NCBI RefSeq assembly: GCF_042643265.1
Contig: NZ_JBHRRZ010000009.1
Location: 53,449-117,448 of the forward strand
DNA length: 64,000 bases
From: Virgibacillus_O sediminis
Lineage (GTDB): Bacteria; Bacillota; Bacilli; Bacillales; Amphibacillaceae
Direction: 5' to 3'
Shown piece after piece: positions 35,661 to 43,328 of this stretch. The notes under the pieces were generated by a model. The model did not search any database. It was not told the DNA's origin and saw nothing but the letters and a program-made list of their open reading frames with translations. How positions within the stretch are numbered: the stretch's first letter is position 1; each line of letters opens with the position of its first letter. The position numbers and the translations under genes are program-made.

Positions 35661-35813
35661 AGGGCGAACTCCTTATGACAAGATTTGTGTTGATTCTGCC
35701 TGATCTGCTTATGAAAAGCATTGGCTAAATCGCTACCTTTTAAAACTTATATAGAACCATACCCCTTTTTGCCTATATTCATTCGATTATAGAGGTGAAA
35801 GGGGGGATACAAC

Positions 35814-36035
35814 ATGGCAACAGCCAATAAAGTCGATAAAACGCTCCGCCTCATCCTTCATGGAGGAGTCGATGCGGAGACCGGCAAAGACATCTATCGG
35901 ACCAAAAGCTTCAACGGCGTCAAAATTGATGCAACACCGGATCAGCTCTTTCTGATCGCCAACGCATTGATTGCCTTGCAACAGCTGCCGCTTTACCTGA
36001 TGGAAATCCGTGATACTTCATTGTTAGCGGAGTAA
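35814..36035 (+). CDS. DUF1659-family small protein
   Basis: 73 residues, RBS AAAGGGGGG. The sequence (DKTLRLILHGGVDAETGKDI and VKIDATPDQLFLIANALIAL) matches the DUF1659 pattern. Members sit beside DUF2922 and YvrJ proteins in many Bacillaceae; no function is known. First gene of a three-gene cassette. Confidence 0.8.
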   Translation: MATANKVDKTLRLILHGGVDAETGKDIYRTKSFNGVKIDATPDQLFLIANALIALQQLPLYLMEIRDTSLLAE

Positions 36036-36073
36036 CAGGAGCATAGTGGAAAACAAAGAAAGGAGGACAGCCC

Positions 36074-36292
36074 ATGAAAAAGCTGGAATTGAAATTTAAA
36101 AGTGCAATGGGGAAAATCGTCACCTACTCCCTGGACCACCCAGTCGAGCCCGCTGATCCATTAGCCGTCAATGCTGCCATGGATCAGATTATCGCCCAGA
36201 ATGCATTCATCTCAACCGGCGGCGACCTCATCGAAAAACACAGCGCCCGCGTCGTCGAGCGTAATACCGTAGACATCGACCTCGGCATTTAA
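36074..36292 (+). CDS. DUF2922-family small protein
   Basis: 72 residues, RBS AAAGGAGGA. KKLELKFKSAMGKIVTYSLD and the end TGGDLIEKHSARVVERNTVD are typical of DUF2922. 38 bases after the DUF1659 gene and certainly cotranscribed. Unknown function. Followed at once by a strong terminator that separates it from yvrJ. Confidence 0.8.
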   Translation: MKKLELKFKSAMGKIVTYSLDHPVEPADPLAVNAAMDQIIAQNAFISTGGDLIEKHSARVVERNTVDIDLGI

Positions 36293-36306
36293 TAATGATT
36301 ACAGAG

Positions 36307-36343
36307 CCAGCGGACAGCGCACCAGCACTGTCCGCTGGTTTTT
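36307..36343 (+). terminator. Strong terminator inside the DUF1659-DUF2922-YvrJ cassette
   Basis: CCAGCGGACAG (36307-36317) pairs perfectly with CTGTCCGCTGG (36328-36338), followed by TTTTT. Eleven-base GC-rich stem. Confidence 0.85.
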
Positions 36344-36370
36344 GGTTAGGGAGAGGTGGTAGAGCAGCGG

Positions 36371-36425
36371 CCGGGCGCCGGGTGCAGTCACTCGGTCGCC
36401 AGGCGTAGCCACTCGGGCCACACAT
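36371..36425 (+). repeat. GC-rich 21-bp repeat, locus A
   Basis: About two and a half degenerate copies of a 21-base unit starting (A)CTCGGGCGCCAGC. It matches the arrays at 51475 and 62545 in spacing and core sequence. It lies just after the terminator of the DUF2922 gene and before yvrJ. Confidence 0.6.
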
Positions 36426-36461
36426 GCATGCGCACAACAACTAGAAAGGAGGCACTTATCC

Positions 36462-36656
36462 ATGGAATCCTTCATTCCATTCGTCACAGAGGTCGGCTTT
36501 CCCATCGCGGTGACATTTTATCTGCTTCACCGTATCGAGGGAAAGCTCAATCTGCTGATCGAATCGATCCATGCATTGCCGGAGAGAATGAAATCCGCCT
36601 CGGGCAGTCATGCAGACTATCCCCAAGATGGATTGAATAAAGTGCATAATGGTTAA
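36462..36656 (+). CDS. YvrJ-family small membrane protein
   Basis: 64 residues, RBS AAAGGAGG. Start ESFIPFVTEVGFPIAVTFYL gives one N-terminal membrane helix, then LLHRIEGKLNLLIESIHALP, a short amphipathic helix: the YvrJ pattern, resembling small phage holin-like proteins. Third member of the cassette with DUF1659 and DUF2922. Function unknown. Confidence 0.82.
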   Translation: MESFIPFVTEVGFPIAVTFYLLHRIEGKLNLLIESIHALPERMKSASGSHADYPQDGLNKVHNG

Positions 36657-36661
36657 AGAAA

Positions 36662-36690
36662 GGAGCAGCGCTGATTAGCACTGCTCCTAT
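36662..36690 (+). terminator. Terminator after yvrJ-like gene
   Basis: AGGAGCAGCGCT pairs with AGCACTGCTCCT around a GATT loop, one mismatch, followed by ATTTA. Confidence 0.7.
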
Positions 36691-36749
36691 TTATGTGAAT
36701 TTCAAGGCAAGAAAAAGCTCTGCTTTTTACCCAGCAGCGCTTTTCACTG

Positions 36750-36926
36750 TCAGTTATCTCTGACATTCTTGTGGTTCGGGATGAAAAAGAACGATAAAAA
36801 CGAAACAATAAAGAAGCCAATATATACGTCAAAAGAGACGGGATATTGCCAGATCAGTTTTCCTAGAACTGCATACAAGAAAAGAAAGATAACAAGTGCA
36901 GCTATTAATGGTCTTACTATTTTCAT
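36750..36926 (-). CDS. Small two-helix membrane protein (58 aa)
   Basis: Minus-strand ATG at 36926 with GAGGTGAATAG upstream. The product begins MKIVRPLIAALVIFLFLYAV, a first membrane helix, and continues with VYIGFFIVSFLSFFFIPN, a second, with a polar end NHKNVRDN. Regular two-helix topology and a plausible binding site support coding. I recognise no family. Opposite to its neighbours and probably a single-gene unit. Confidence 0.6.
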   Translation of the reverse strand: MKIVRPLIAALVIFLFLYAVLGKLIWQYPVSFDVYIGFFIVSFLSFFFIPNHKNVRDN

Positions 36927-37050
36927 ATGTATCTATTCACCTCAGAAGAAAAGATTGTGCCCGTATTCCCTTATGCTAGATTCTATCTGATATTATCTAA
37001 TTGTATCGAATCCTCCGCCTTACTTCAACACTTAATTGAATATATTTCCT

Positions 37051-37370
37051 GTGATAGAGTGGGGAGCGGGTGTTTATCGGCAGTATGCGCGGGATATCAG
37101 CAGGAGCGCAAATTTATCAGTAGCACACGCGGGAAATCAGCTGGAGCTTGGATTAATCGGCAGCACGCACGGGAAATCGGCCGGAGCACAAATTTATCAG
37201 CAGCACGCACAACATATCTTCCGGAGCACAAATTTGTTAGCAACACACGCGGGATATCATCCGGAGCACGAGTTTATCAGTAGTTCGCGCAGCATATCAG
37301 CTGGAGCGCTAATATATCAGCAGTACACGGGGGATATCATCCGCAGCACAAATTTATCAGCCTCACGCAG
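37051..37370. repeat. 40-bp tandem repeat, eight contiguous copies
   Basis: Units begin at 37051, 37091, 37131, 37171, 37211, 37251, 37291 and 37331; the first is degenerate. The unit starts like GGGATATCATCCGGAGCACA and continues with AATTTATCAGCAGCAC. Copies differ by scattered substitutions and never by length, so the period is exactly 40. There are no unique spacers. The period is not a multiple of three, so long open frames crossing it are accidental. Confidence 0.9.
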
Positions 37371-37398
37371 CCCCAACCGAATCCACAACCCCACAGTA

Positions 37399-37422
37399 AA
37401 GGCCGGGCTAGCCCGGCCTTGT
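37399..37422 (-). terminator. Terminator after the DUF2512 gene
   Basis: AAGGCCGGGC TA GCCCGGCCTT is a perfect ten-base stem with a two-base centre, followed on the minus strand by TACTGTGG. It overlaps the end of the DUF2512 gene. Confidence 0.7.
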
Positions 37423-37778
37423 TATGCGGGAGATTTTTTGGTTTTCCCGCTTTGGATCAGATAGCGATGCTGGAAAATCTCGGTGATCGTAAGCAGAATT
37501 CCGGTAAGTACGGCACCAATGAAGGTGACCTCGGCGCCAGCCAAGAATTGAGAGACGAAATATACGATGAGGGTTGCTGCCCCAAAGTCCATCACGGTGC
37601 TTACCCAGAGTGTACCGTCTTTCAATAGGAACATTTCCATCACATGGGCTGCGACTGCCAGGATTAATCCGACAAGGACAGGCTGCCAGAGGGCTGCATA
37701 TGCCACGTTAGGAAAAATGAAGGACGCCAAGGTGACAGTAATTGGACAAATGATTAATTTCATGATTAGTCCTGTCAA
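37422..37778 (-). CDS. DUF2512 (YndM-like) membrane protein
   Basis: 118 residues from a TTG at 37778 preceded by GGGGGTGAG at good spacing; an upstream ATG at 37811 has no binding site. Four hydrophobic helices with ICPITVTLASFIFPNVAYA and VMDFGAATLIVYFVSQFLAG, the pattern of DUF2512. Such small proteins often sit beside DUF421 genes in Bacillaceae, as here. Function unknown. Confidence 0.78.
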   Translation of the reverse strand: MTGLIMKLIICPITVTLASFIFPNVAYAALWQPVLVGLILAVAAHVMEMFLLKDGTLWVSTVMDFGAATLIVYFVSQFLAGAEVTFIGAVLTGILLTITEIFQHRYLIQSGKTKKSPA

Positions 37779-37835
37779 GGAACTCACCCCCTGATACATA
37801 GGTTTTACCAAAGGGGAAAAGTTATACTTTTCTAC

Positions 37836-38534
37836 TTACTGCAGGGTATCATTCTTCTTATCAATGTACAGAGTGCCGTCCCTTTGTACCTCTGCGTAAA
37901 AAACGTCCGAGATGGAAGTGATCCCTGATAAATTCAATTGCTCCTCCACCCATTCCTGATCGAGTTTCAGTTTATCCAGATTGGAGTTGACTATCTCGCC
38001 ATCACTGATAATCTGTGTGGAAGCCGGATATAGGATGGGTGTATTTTGCTGGATGGCAAAATCAGATTTGGTTACCGATTGGTATGGCTGCTTCTTTCTT
38101 ACGGAAAGTTTCCCGCTGGTTTCAAAAACAGCATAGTCTACCTCTGCCAGGGAAAATACATTTTTCTGCCGTAGTAAAGCATTTAGCGCATCGACATCCA
38201 ACCGAACTTTGCGCATCTCATCTTCCATGATCTGTCCTTCCTTGACAAGGACTCTCGGCTGGCCTTCAATAGCTAACCGGACCGGTTTCGACTTGATATC
38301 AATGAATCCCAGCACAATCGTTATGATAGTCCAGCCTATAAGAGCGATCAGGCCGTTTCGGATGCTTAAGGTGGAATCCACCGCAAGCGAAGCACCGATA
38401 GTACCGAGCGATATTCCGGATACGAAGTTAAAGAAGGTCATCTGGGAGATTTCTTTCCTTCCCATTATTCTGGTCAGAGCCAGCAGAGTGAGAAAAGCGA
38501 GCACAATCCGCAGCAATAACTCCTGTATAGTCAT
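37836..38534 (-). CDS. DUF421 (YetF/YrbG-like) membrane protein
   Basis: 232 residues, ATG with AAAGGAGTAAAT upstream. Three N-terminal membrane helices (LTRIMGRKEISQMTFFNFVS between them), then a soluble DUF421 domain: EGQPRVLVKEGQIMEDEMRK and VFSLAEVDYAVFETSGKLSV, ending RDGTLYIDKKNDTLQ. Widespread in Bacillus as YetF, YdfR, YrbG; in spore formers some affect germination or wall/membrane stress. Likely an operon with the DUF2512 gene. Confidence 0.85.
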   Translation of the reverse strand: MTIQELLLRIVLAFLTLLALTRIMGRKEISQMTFFNFVSGISLGTIGASLAVDSTLSIRNGLIALIGWTIITIVLGFIDIKSKPVRLAIEGQPRVLVKEGQIMEDEMRKVRLDVDALNALLRQKNVFSLAEVDYAVFETSGKLSVRKKQPYQSVTKSDFAIQQNTPILYPASTQIISDGEIVNSNLDKLKLDQEWVEEQLNLSGITSISDVFYAEVQRDGTLYIDKKNDTLQ

Positions 38535-38769
38535 ATTTATTTACTCCTTTAGATGATTTATATGGTTATTCTTGCCCTTGTACCATGTTAGATATACACA
38601 CGGGTAAAGGCGGAGGAGGACCTCACTAATACGGCTCTTGTTTCCCGGCAATTTGTGAACAATTTTAGACAATCGCAAAGCTGGGAGATTTTCATGGTTG
38701 AATCGAAATAAATCGGGGTAATTAGCGATTATGGAAAGAAGCGAAAATGGAAAAGGAAGTGGGAAAGGT

Positions 38770-38985
38770 ATGTTTGTACTTATAAGGAAAAAAGAAGATG
38801 AAATGGAGATATTAACGAAGCCGCAAAGTCAAATGCCTAAGATGTTCCCTAATTCCGATGCGGCAGCCCTGTTTGCGCAGGGCCTGAATGCCGATATTCC
38901 ATCTGATCAGAAATGGATCGTGACCCAGGCACCACCCAAGGAGAGTAAGATAGGAAGTAAAGAGATTGTCAGGAGGATTTCTTGA
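38770..38985 (+). CDS. Small protein of unknown function (71 aa)
   Basis: From the ATG at 38770 (GGGAAAGGT upstream) the product reads MFVLIRKKEDEMEILTKPQS, with a middle part PNSDAAALFAQGLNADIPSD and a charged end. The ATG at 38731 has no binding site and adds an odd Gly/Ser-rich start. Soluble, no recognised family. Coding status likely but not sure. Confidence 0.45.
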   Translation: MFVLIRKKEDEMEILTKPQSQMPKMFPNSDAAALFAQGLNADIPSDQKWIVTQAPPKESKIGSKEIVRRIS

Positions 38986-39387
38986 TCAGCACTGTTTTGA
39001 AAAAAGCAGGCAGTAGAAACCGTTCCATAGGGAGGAGCCTTTAAGTGGCACTTCCTTCGCCGCCCTGACGAAAGCGACTCCAGGTATCCGCTTCCGAAAA
39101 AGGGAAGTCTACCAGTCCCCCCACACTCCCCCAAATAGATACACCAATTTCCGTCCTCCTTCATACGTTGATGTTATAGGAAAGCAGAACATCCACACCA
39201 AGCACCATTCGCCCTTCATTCGGAAGGACGAGATTCTTCCTTCCACCAGCATGCTAAACATGCCAAAACTCTGGAAATCCTAAAAATCAGCCGAACCATA
39301 CATAGTGAAATGTCCATAGAAACTTCAGCAAGAATCAGCTTCCTCTTCATGTCAAGCATCAATCCTCTTTGCCAAGCATAACGTAGA
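38986..39387. other. Gene-free stretch
   Basis: Contains only short antisense frames and no ribosome binding site with a good start; nothing recognisable apart from the promoter at its right end. Confidence 0.4.
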
Positions 39388-39418
39388 ACTGTACAGTATG
39401 GCCTGCTTGGATTATAAT
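39388..39418 (+). promoter_or_regulatory. Promoter with palindromic operator ahead of the MerR gene
   Basis: A perfect -10 TATAAT (39413-39418) stands 17 bases after a -35-like TGTACA (39390-39395). The -35 lies inside the perfect ten-base palindrome ACTGTACAGT (39388-39397). This suggests binding of a dimeric regulator, most simply autoregulation by the MerR protein. Confidence 0.55.
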
Positions 39419-39448
39419 AGGGGATACAGAGGTGATTTCATTGGGAAG

Positions 39449-39859
39449 TTGTTGAAAATTGGAGAGTTAGCTTCATTAAGCAATGTATCAAAAAGGACAA
39501 TCGATTACTATACAAAAATGGGCCTTCTGGAATGTGAACGGTCGGAATCGAATTACCGTTATTATCCGGAAGATGCTGTCGAAGACTTAAAATTCATTGA
39601 GCAATGCAAACAAATGCAGATGACGTTGGAGCAGATCAAGCAGCGGAGAGACTTGATGAAAGCTGATCAGGTTGATAAACAGGTGATACAAAACCGAGCT
39701 GAATGGATTTCACATAAAATGGAACATTTACAGGCAGAAGTAGAAGAGATTTATGCTTCTGTCGAAAAGCTGGAACAGGAAGAACAGGCGAAAATTCTGA
39801 ACACCCTCAAACCCAAGACATCCACGCTGATACAGTCCTTATCCGTATTTTCCAGTTGA
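39449..39859 (+). CDS. MerR-family transcriptional regulator
   Basis: 136 residues from TTG at 39449. An ATG at 39398 lies upstream of the TATAAT promoter and so cannot be used from it; GAGGTG at 39430 fits a start at the TTG or at an unusual ATT at 39440. The MerR helix-turn-helix is LKIGELASLSNVSKRTIDYY with the wing SNYRYYPEDAV, followed by a coiled coil (KMEHLQAEVEEIYASVEKLE). No Cys pair for metal sensing. It sits 42 bases ahead of the CNNM gene and may control it. Confidence 0.85.
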   Translation: MLKIGELASLSNVSKRTIDYYTKMGLLECERSESNYRYYPEDAVEDLKFIEQCKQMQMTLEQIKQRRDLMKADQVDKQVIQNRAEWISHKMEHLQAEVEEIYASVEKLEQEEQAKILNTLKPKTSTLIQSLSVFSS

Positions 39860-39900
39860 AGCGGGTTTGAGTTTAAACCAACACAGGAGAGTGATATTTT

Positions 39901-41208
39901 TTGGACGACGTACCGCTTAGTTTGATCATTTTATTGGCTTCTCTGATTCTCTTATCTGCCTTCTTTTCATCGGCGGAATCTGCTTACTCGAGTGTAAACA
40001 AAATCAGGTTGAAAAGCTTTGCAGGGGAAAGCCTCAGGGGCAGTAAAAAGGCCCTTTATATCGCCGAGAACTTTGACAAGGCATTGACGACCATTCAAGT
40101 CGGGAATAATATCGTCAACATAGCAGCCGTGAGCATATTCGCGACACTGGCCGCCATGATTTTCGGCGGGAACACCGGGCTGATCGTCAGTACGGTGGCG
40201 ATGACCATCCTGATCCTTGTTTTTGGCGAGATCCTGCCCAAATCCTTGGCCAAGGAGCATGCGGAGGCCTATGCGCTCGCTATTTCGCCGGTCATGTATT
40301 TTCTGATGAGTTTGCTGACACCGGTCAACTTCTTTTTCATTCGGCTGAAGAACCTGGTAGGGACATATTTTGCCAAAAGAGTTCCAACGCCTTCGATTAC
40401 CGAAGAAGAAATCAAGCATATGCTGGATATTAGTGAAGAAGAGGGTGTCATTGACAAAGGAGAAAGAGAGCTGATCCACCGGTCGATGGACTTCGATGAC
40501 ACGCTCGCCGAAGAGGTGCTGACACCACGGATTGATGTAGTGGCGGTGGAGATCAACCAGCCGATAGAAGAAATTAAGAAGGTATTCTTTGAAGAGCGAT
40601 ACTCAAGAATTCCTGTCTATGAGGAAACGATTGATAATATCGTCGGTGTCTTATCGGAAAGGGAATTCTTGACGCATTTGGTGAAGTATGACCAGGTGGA
40701 TATCAAGGAATTATTGATGGAGCCTTTCTTTGTGGTGAAATCCAGGAAGATTTCCTCCCTATTGCCGCAACTCCAGCAGGAAAAAATCCATATGGCCATT
40801 GTGCTGGATGAATTCGGAGGAACCGCCGGGATTGTGACACTGGAAGATGTGCTGGAGGAAATTGTCGGGGAAATCTGGGATGAACAGGATATTAAGACCA
40901 ATGCCGTCTCGAAAATAAACGAGAATGTGTATACGATTGATGCCCGCTATCAGCTGGATGAATTCGCAGACATCATGGATGTTCCCGACCCGGAAAGCTC
41001 TTATCACACACTCGGCGGATGGGTGATTGAAAATCTGAAACGAACCCCTAGCCTTGGGGACTCGTTCACCTATGAAAACCTGAAAGTGGTCGTCAACGAG
41101 GTGGCCAATCACCGGATCAAGAAGGTCAAGGTGGAAATCAGGGAATGGAAGGAAGAAGAGCAGACGGACGTGGTACTGCCTGACAGGCTGTTGGGAGAAA
41201 TCTCCTGA
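39901..41208 (+). CDS. CNNM/CorC (HlyC) family membrane protein, Mg2+ efflux type
   Basis: 435 residues, TTG start with AGGAGAGTGAT upstream. DUF21/CNNM domain with four helices in residues 1-190 (FFSSAESAYSSVNKIRL, ILPKSLAKEHAE), a CBS pair at about 205-330 (VLTPRIDVVAVE, YSRIPVYEETIDNIVGV), and a CorC_HlyC C-terminal domain (LGGWVIENLKRTP). Family members export Mg2+ or Co2+ and are regulated by nucleotides bound to CBS. Often listed as hemolysin, a misleading name. Confidence 0.92.
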   Translation: MDDVPLSLIILLASLILLSAFFSSAESAYSSVNKIRLKSFAGESLRGSKKALYIAENFDKALTTIQVGNNIVNIAAVSIFATLAAMIFGGNTGLIVSTVAMTILILVFGEILPKSLAKEHAEAYALAISPVMYFLMSLLTPVNFFFIRLKNLVGTYFAKRVPTPSITEEEIKHMLDISEEEGVIDKGERELIHRSMDFDDTLAEEVLTPRIDVVAVEINQPIEEIKKVFFEERYSRIPVYEETIDNIVGVLSEREFLTHLVKYDQVDIKELLMEPFFVVKSRKISSLLPQLQQEKIHMAIVLDEFGGTAGIVTLEDVLEEIVGEIWDEQDIKTNAVSKINENVYTIDARYQLDEFADIMDVPDPESSYHTLGGWVIENLKRTPSLGDSFTYENLKVVVNEVANHRIKKVKVEIREWKEEEQTDVVLPDRLLGEIS

Positions 41209-41225
41209 TAGGCGCAGGATAATAA

Positions 41226-41266
41226 AACGAAGGCATTCCGAGCAAGTGGAATGCCTTCGTTTTTTG
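41226..41266. terminator. Bidirectional terminator
   Basis: AACGAAGGCATTCC and GGAATGCCTTCGTT form a perfect 14-base stem with loop GAGCAAGT, followed by TTTTT and preceded by AAAA. It separates the converging CNNM and sulfoquinovose-synthase genes. Confidence 0.9.
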
Positions 41267-41284
41267 TATTCATATAAAAACTGA

Positions 41285-42496
41285 TTATTTCACCGGATCT
41301 TTCGGAACGCCGGGCTTCTGTTCCTTTGTCCATGTGCTTGTTGCCGGGATCTTGGAATGATCTGCGCGATAGGCGTATTTTTCGGCAATGCTGCTGACCT
41401 CACGGAGAAGCCCTTCTTCCAATGTTGTTGGATTCAAGCCCTTCGATAGGAAGAGGTCGTTTTTGACATGGAGCTCGTTTTCATCCGCTTCTTTCCGCGG
41501 GTTCGATACATAGGCGATCTCGCCGCCGGTCAGTTCGCTGACAAGATTGGCAAGGTCGCGGACGCGATGTGTTTCCGTCATCTGGTTAAAGATCATCACC
41601 CGTTCCTCAGGCTCGGGTGGATTTTCAATGGCCAGCTCGATGCAGCGGACGGAATCCTGGATATGGATGAATGCCCGGGTCTGACCGCCAGACCCATGGA
41701 CCGTGATCGGATAGCCTACAGCCGCTTGCATGAGGAAACGGTTCAGCACTGTGCCATAGTCTCCGTCATAGTCAAACCGGTTGATCAGCCTCTCGTCCAG
41801 GTTGGTCTCTTTCGTGTGCGTACCCCAGACAATTCCTTGGTGGAGATCGGTGATCTGCAGCTGGTCATTTTTATTATAGTATTGGAAAAGCAATTGATCC
41901 TGCGACTTGGTCATATGGTAGATGGAGCCTGGGTTGGTCGGGTAAAGGATCTGCTGTTCGACCCGGTTTCCATCCTCGGTCTGCACTTCAATATCCAAAT
42001 AGCCTTCGGGAATCTTCATCCCGGCTGTACCGTATCCATATACCCCCATCGTCCCGAGGTGGACCAGATGGATGTCCAGACCTGACTCGACAATCGCACA
42101 CAGGATGTTATGGGTGGCATTGATATTGTTGTTGACCGTGTAGCGCTTATGCCTTGGTGATTTCATGGAATAAGGTGCGGCCCGCTGCTCGGCATAATGG
42201 ACGATAGCGTCAGGCTTTTCCTCATTAATGATATTCAGCAATGCATCATAGTCAGCGGCTATATCCACATGGTGGTAGCCAATGCTTTTTCCTGAAACTT
42301 CCTTCCATGCCTTGATGCGCGTTTCTATTGGCTGGATAGGGGTCAACGACTCTGCGCCTAATTCTTCATCGATTTTACGCCTTGATAAGTTATCGAGGAT
42401 CACTACTTCATGACCGGATTGAGATAGATGCAGACTTGCCGGCCAGCCGCAGAAGCCGTCTCCTCCCATGATTAAAATCTTCTTCTTATTCTTCAT
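41285..42496 (-). CDS. UDP-sulfoquinovose synthase homologue (SQD1/SqdB-like SDR)
   Basis: 403 residues from ATG at 42496, with AAAGGATG eight bases upstream; earlier ATGs lack a site. Extended SDR with the non-standard nucleotide motif GGDGFCGWPASLHLS, TMGVYGYG (catalytic Thr region) and YHMTKSQDQ (Tyr-x3-Lys), plus GSGGQTRAFIHIQDSVRCIE near the UDP site, all hallmarks of SQD1. SQD1 makes UDP-sulfoquinovose from UDP-glucose and sulfite. No sulfolipid synthase (SqdX/SQD2) is adjacent. A related NDP-sugar epimerase role cannot be ruled out. Confidence 0.85.
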   Translation of the reverse strand: MKNKKKILIMGGDGFCGWPASLHLSQSGHEVVILDNLSRRKIDEELGAESLTPIQPIETRIKAWKEVSGKSIGYHHVDIAADYDALLNIINEEKPDAIVHYAEQRAAPYSMKSPRHKRYTVNNNINATHNILCAIVESGLDIHLVHLGTMGVYGYGTAGMKIPEGYLDIEVQTEDGNRVEQQILYPTNPGSIYHMTKSQDQLLFQYYNKNDQLQITDLHQGIVWGTHTKETNLDERLINRFDYDGDYGTVLNRFLMQAAVGYPITVHGSGGQTRAFIHIQDSVRCIELAIENPPEPEERVMIFNQMTETHRVRDLANLVSELTGGEIAYVSNPRKEADENELHVKNDLFLSKGLNPTTLEEGLLREVSSIAEKYAYRADHSKIPATSTWTKEQKPGVPKDPVK

Positions 42497-42975
42497 GTCT
42501 ATCATCCTTTGTTTTAGAACTAAGAGCTTCTTCATCATTAGGTAAGAAAATATATGATTTCAAGCTATATTTCATGCATGCGGGAATATCCATCCAGCTC
42601 CAGTGCCGTTGATCTGCGTAAGTTTATGTATCTTACTGATTAGCAATAGGATATCCTCTTATTTCTATTATTGCAAATGGAGACGGAAAGGTAAACGATT
42701 TAAAAGCCGAAAAGGCAAAAGTAAGACCTTTTCCCCGCTCATCTACCCGATATGGGGCACGTTTAACCAGGTCAATTTTTGAAAATAAGAGGCAATGGCA
42801 AGACTCCAACCCGCAATGAAAGCCTGAACCGGACATGTTATGCAGCGTGGAAAGGTAATTTTTGGATGTAAGGAAACTTTTCAAATATATAACTCTCTTT
42901 ACAAAAACTTAATGTTACAGCAACCATCAATTTGGTAAAATTATGAAAGAGAAAACATACAAGAAGTGAGGAAAT
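42497..42975. other. Gene-free stretch
   Basis: Holds AT-rich and AAG-rich sequence with an 83-codon minus-strand frame (42633-42884) that has no binding site and an unusual composition. I see no supported gene. A promoter for the next gene probably lies near 42890-42940. Confidence 0.4.
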
Positions 42976-43197
42976 ATGACAAATTACTTAGAACTATCCA
43001 GAGAATACAATTTAGATTTGACAGAGGTTAGCGTACTTTGCCAACTTGACCAGAGATATCCCTGTGCGGTGACACTGGAGGAATTATCTGATGATGAACA
43101 GCTCCAGATGTATGGGGAAAGGATTATGAAAAGATTAATCGAAAAGGATCTTGCATACAAATGTGCAGGCGGGTATTTGAGGAAGAAGGAGCATTAA
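42976..43197 (+). CDS. Small winged-helix-like protein of unknown function (73 aa)
   Basis: ATG with AGAAGTGAGG upstream. MTNYLELSREYNLDLTEVSV and later LSDDEQLQMYGERIMKRLIE, then AGGYLRKKEH: a helix-helix-helix-strand order like a short winged-helix domain. No strong family match recognised. Single gene on the plus strand between two minus-strand genes. Confidence 0.6.
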   Translation: MTNYLELSREYNLDLTEVSVLCQLDQRYPCAVTLEELSDDEQLQMYGERIMKRLIEKDLAYKCAGGYLRKKEH

Positions 43198-43328
43198 CGG
43201 GAGGGCGGGGGAAGGATAATGATGTAAAAAGACCCCCTAATGCACACCTACAATCCAGTTTGTTGGAGAGGAGGTTTGCTCAGGGGACTTTTAATCTTTT
43301 TCCAGACGAAGTTCAGCCGGATCGCGGG

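Noticed and set aside
36769..36990. 73-codon plus-strand frame
   Set aside because: Lies opposite a better supported two-helix membrane protein on the minus strand and has no binding site.
37051..37370. CRISPR array
   Set aside because: The whole 40 bases repeat without unique spacers, and no cas genes are present.
37036..37464. Long plus-strand open frames across the 40-bp repeat
   Set aside because: The repeat period is not a multiple of three and keeps stops out in several frames; no ribosome binding site; the frame runs into the terminator and opposite gene.
42633..42884. 83-codon minus-strand frame
   Set aside because: No binding site, atypical composition; no family resemblance.
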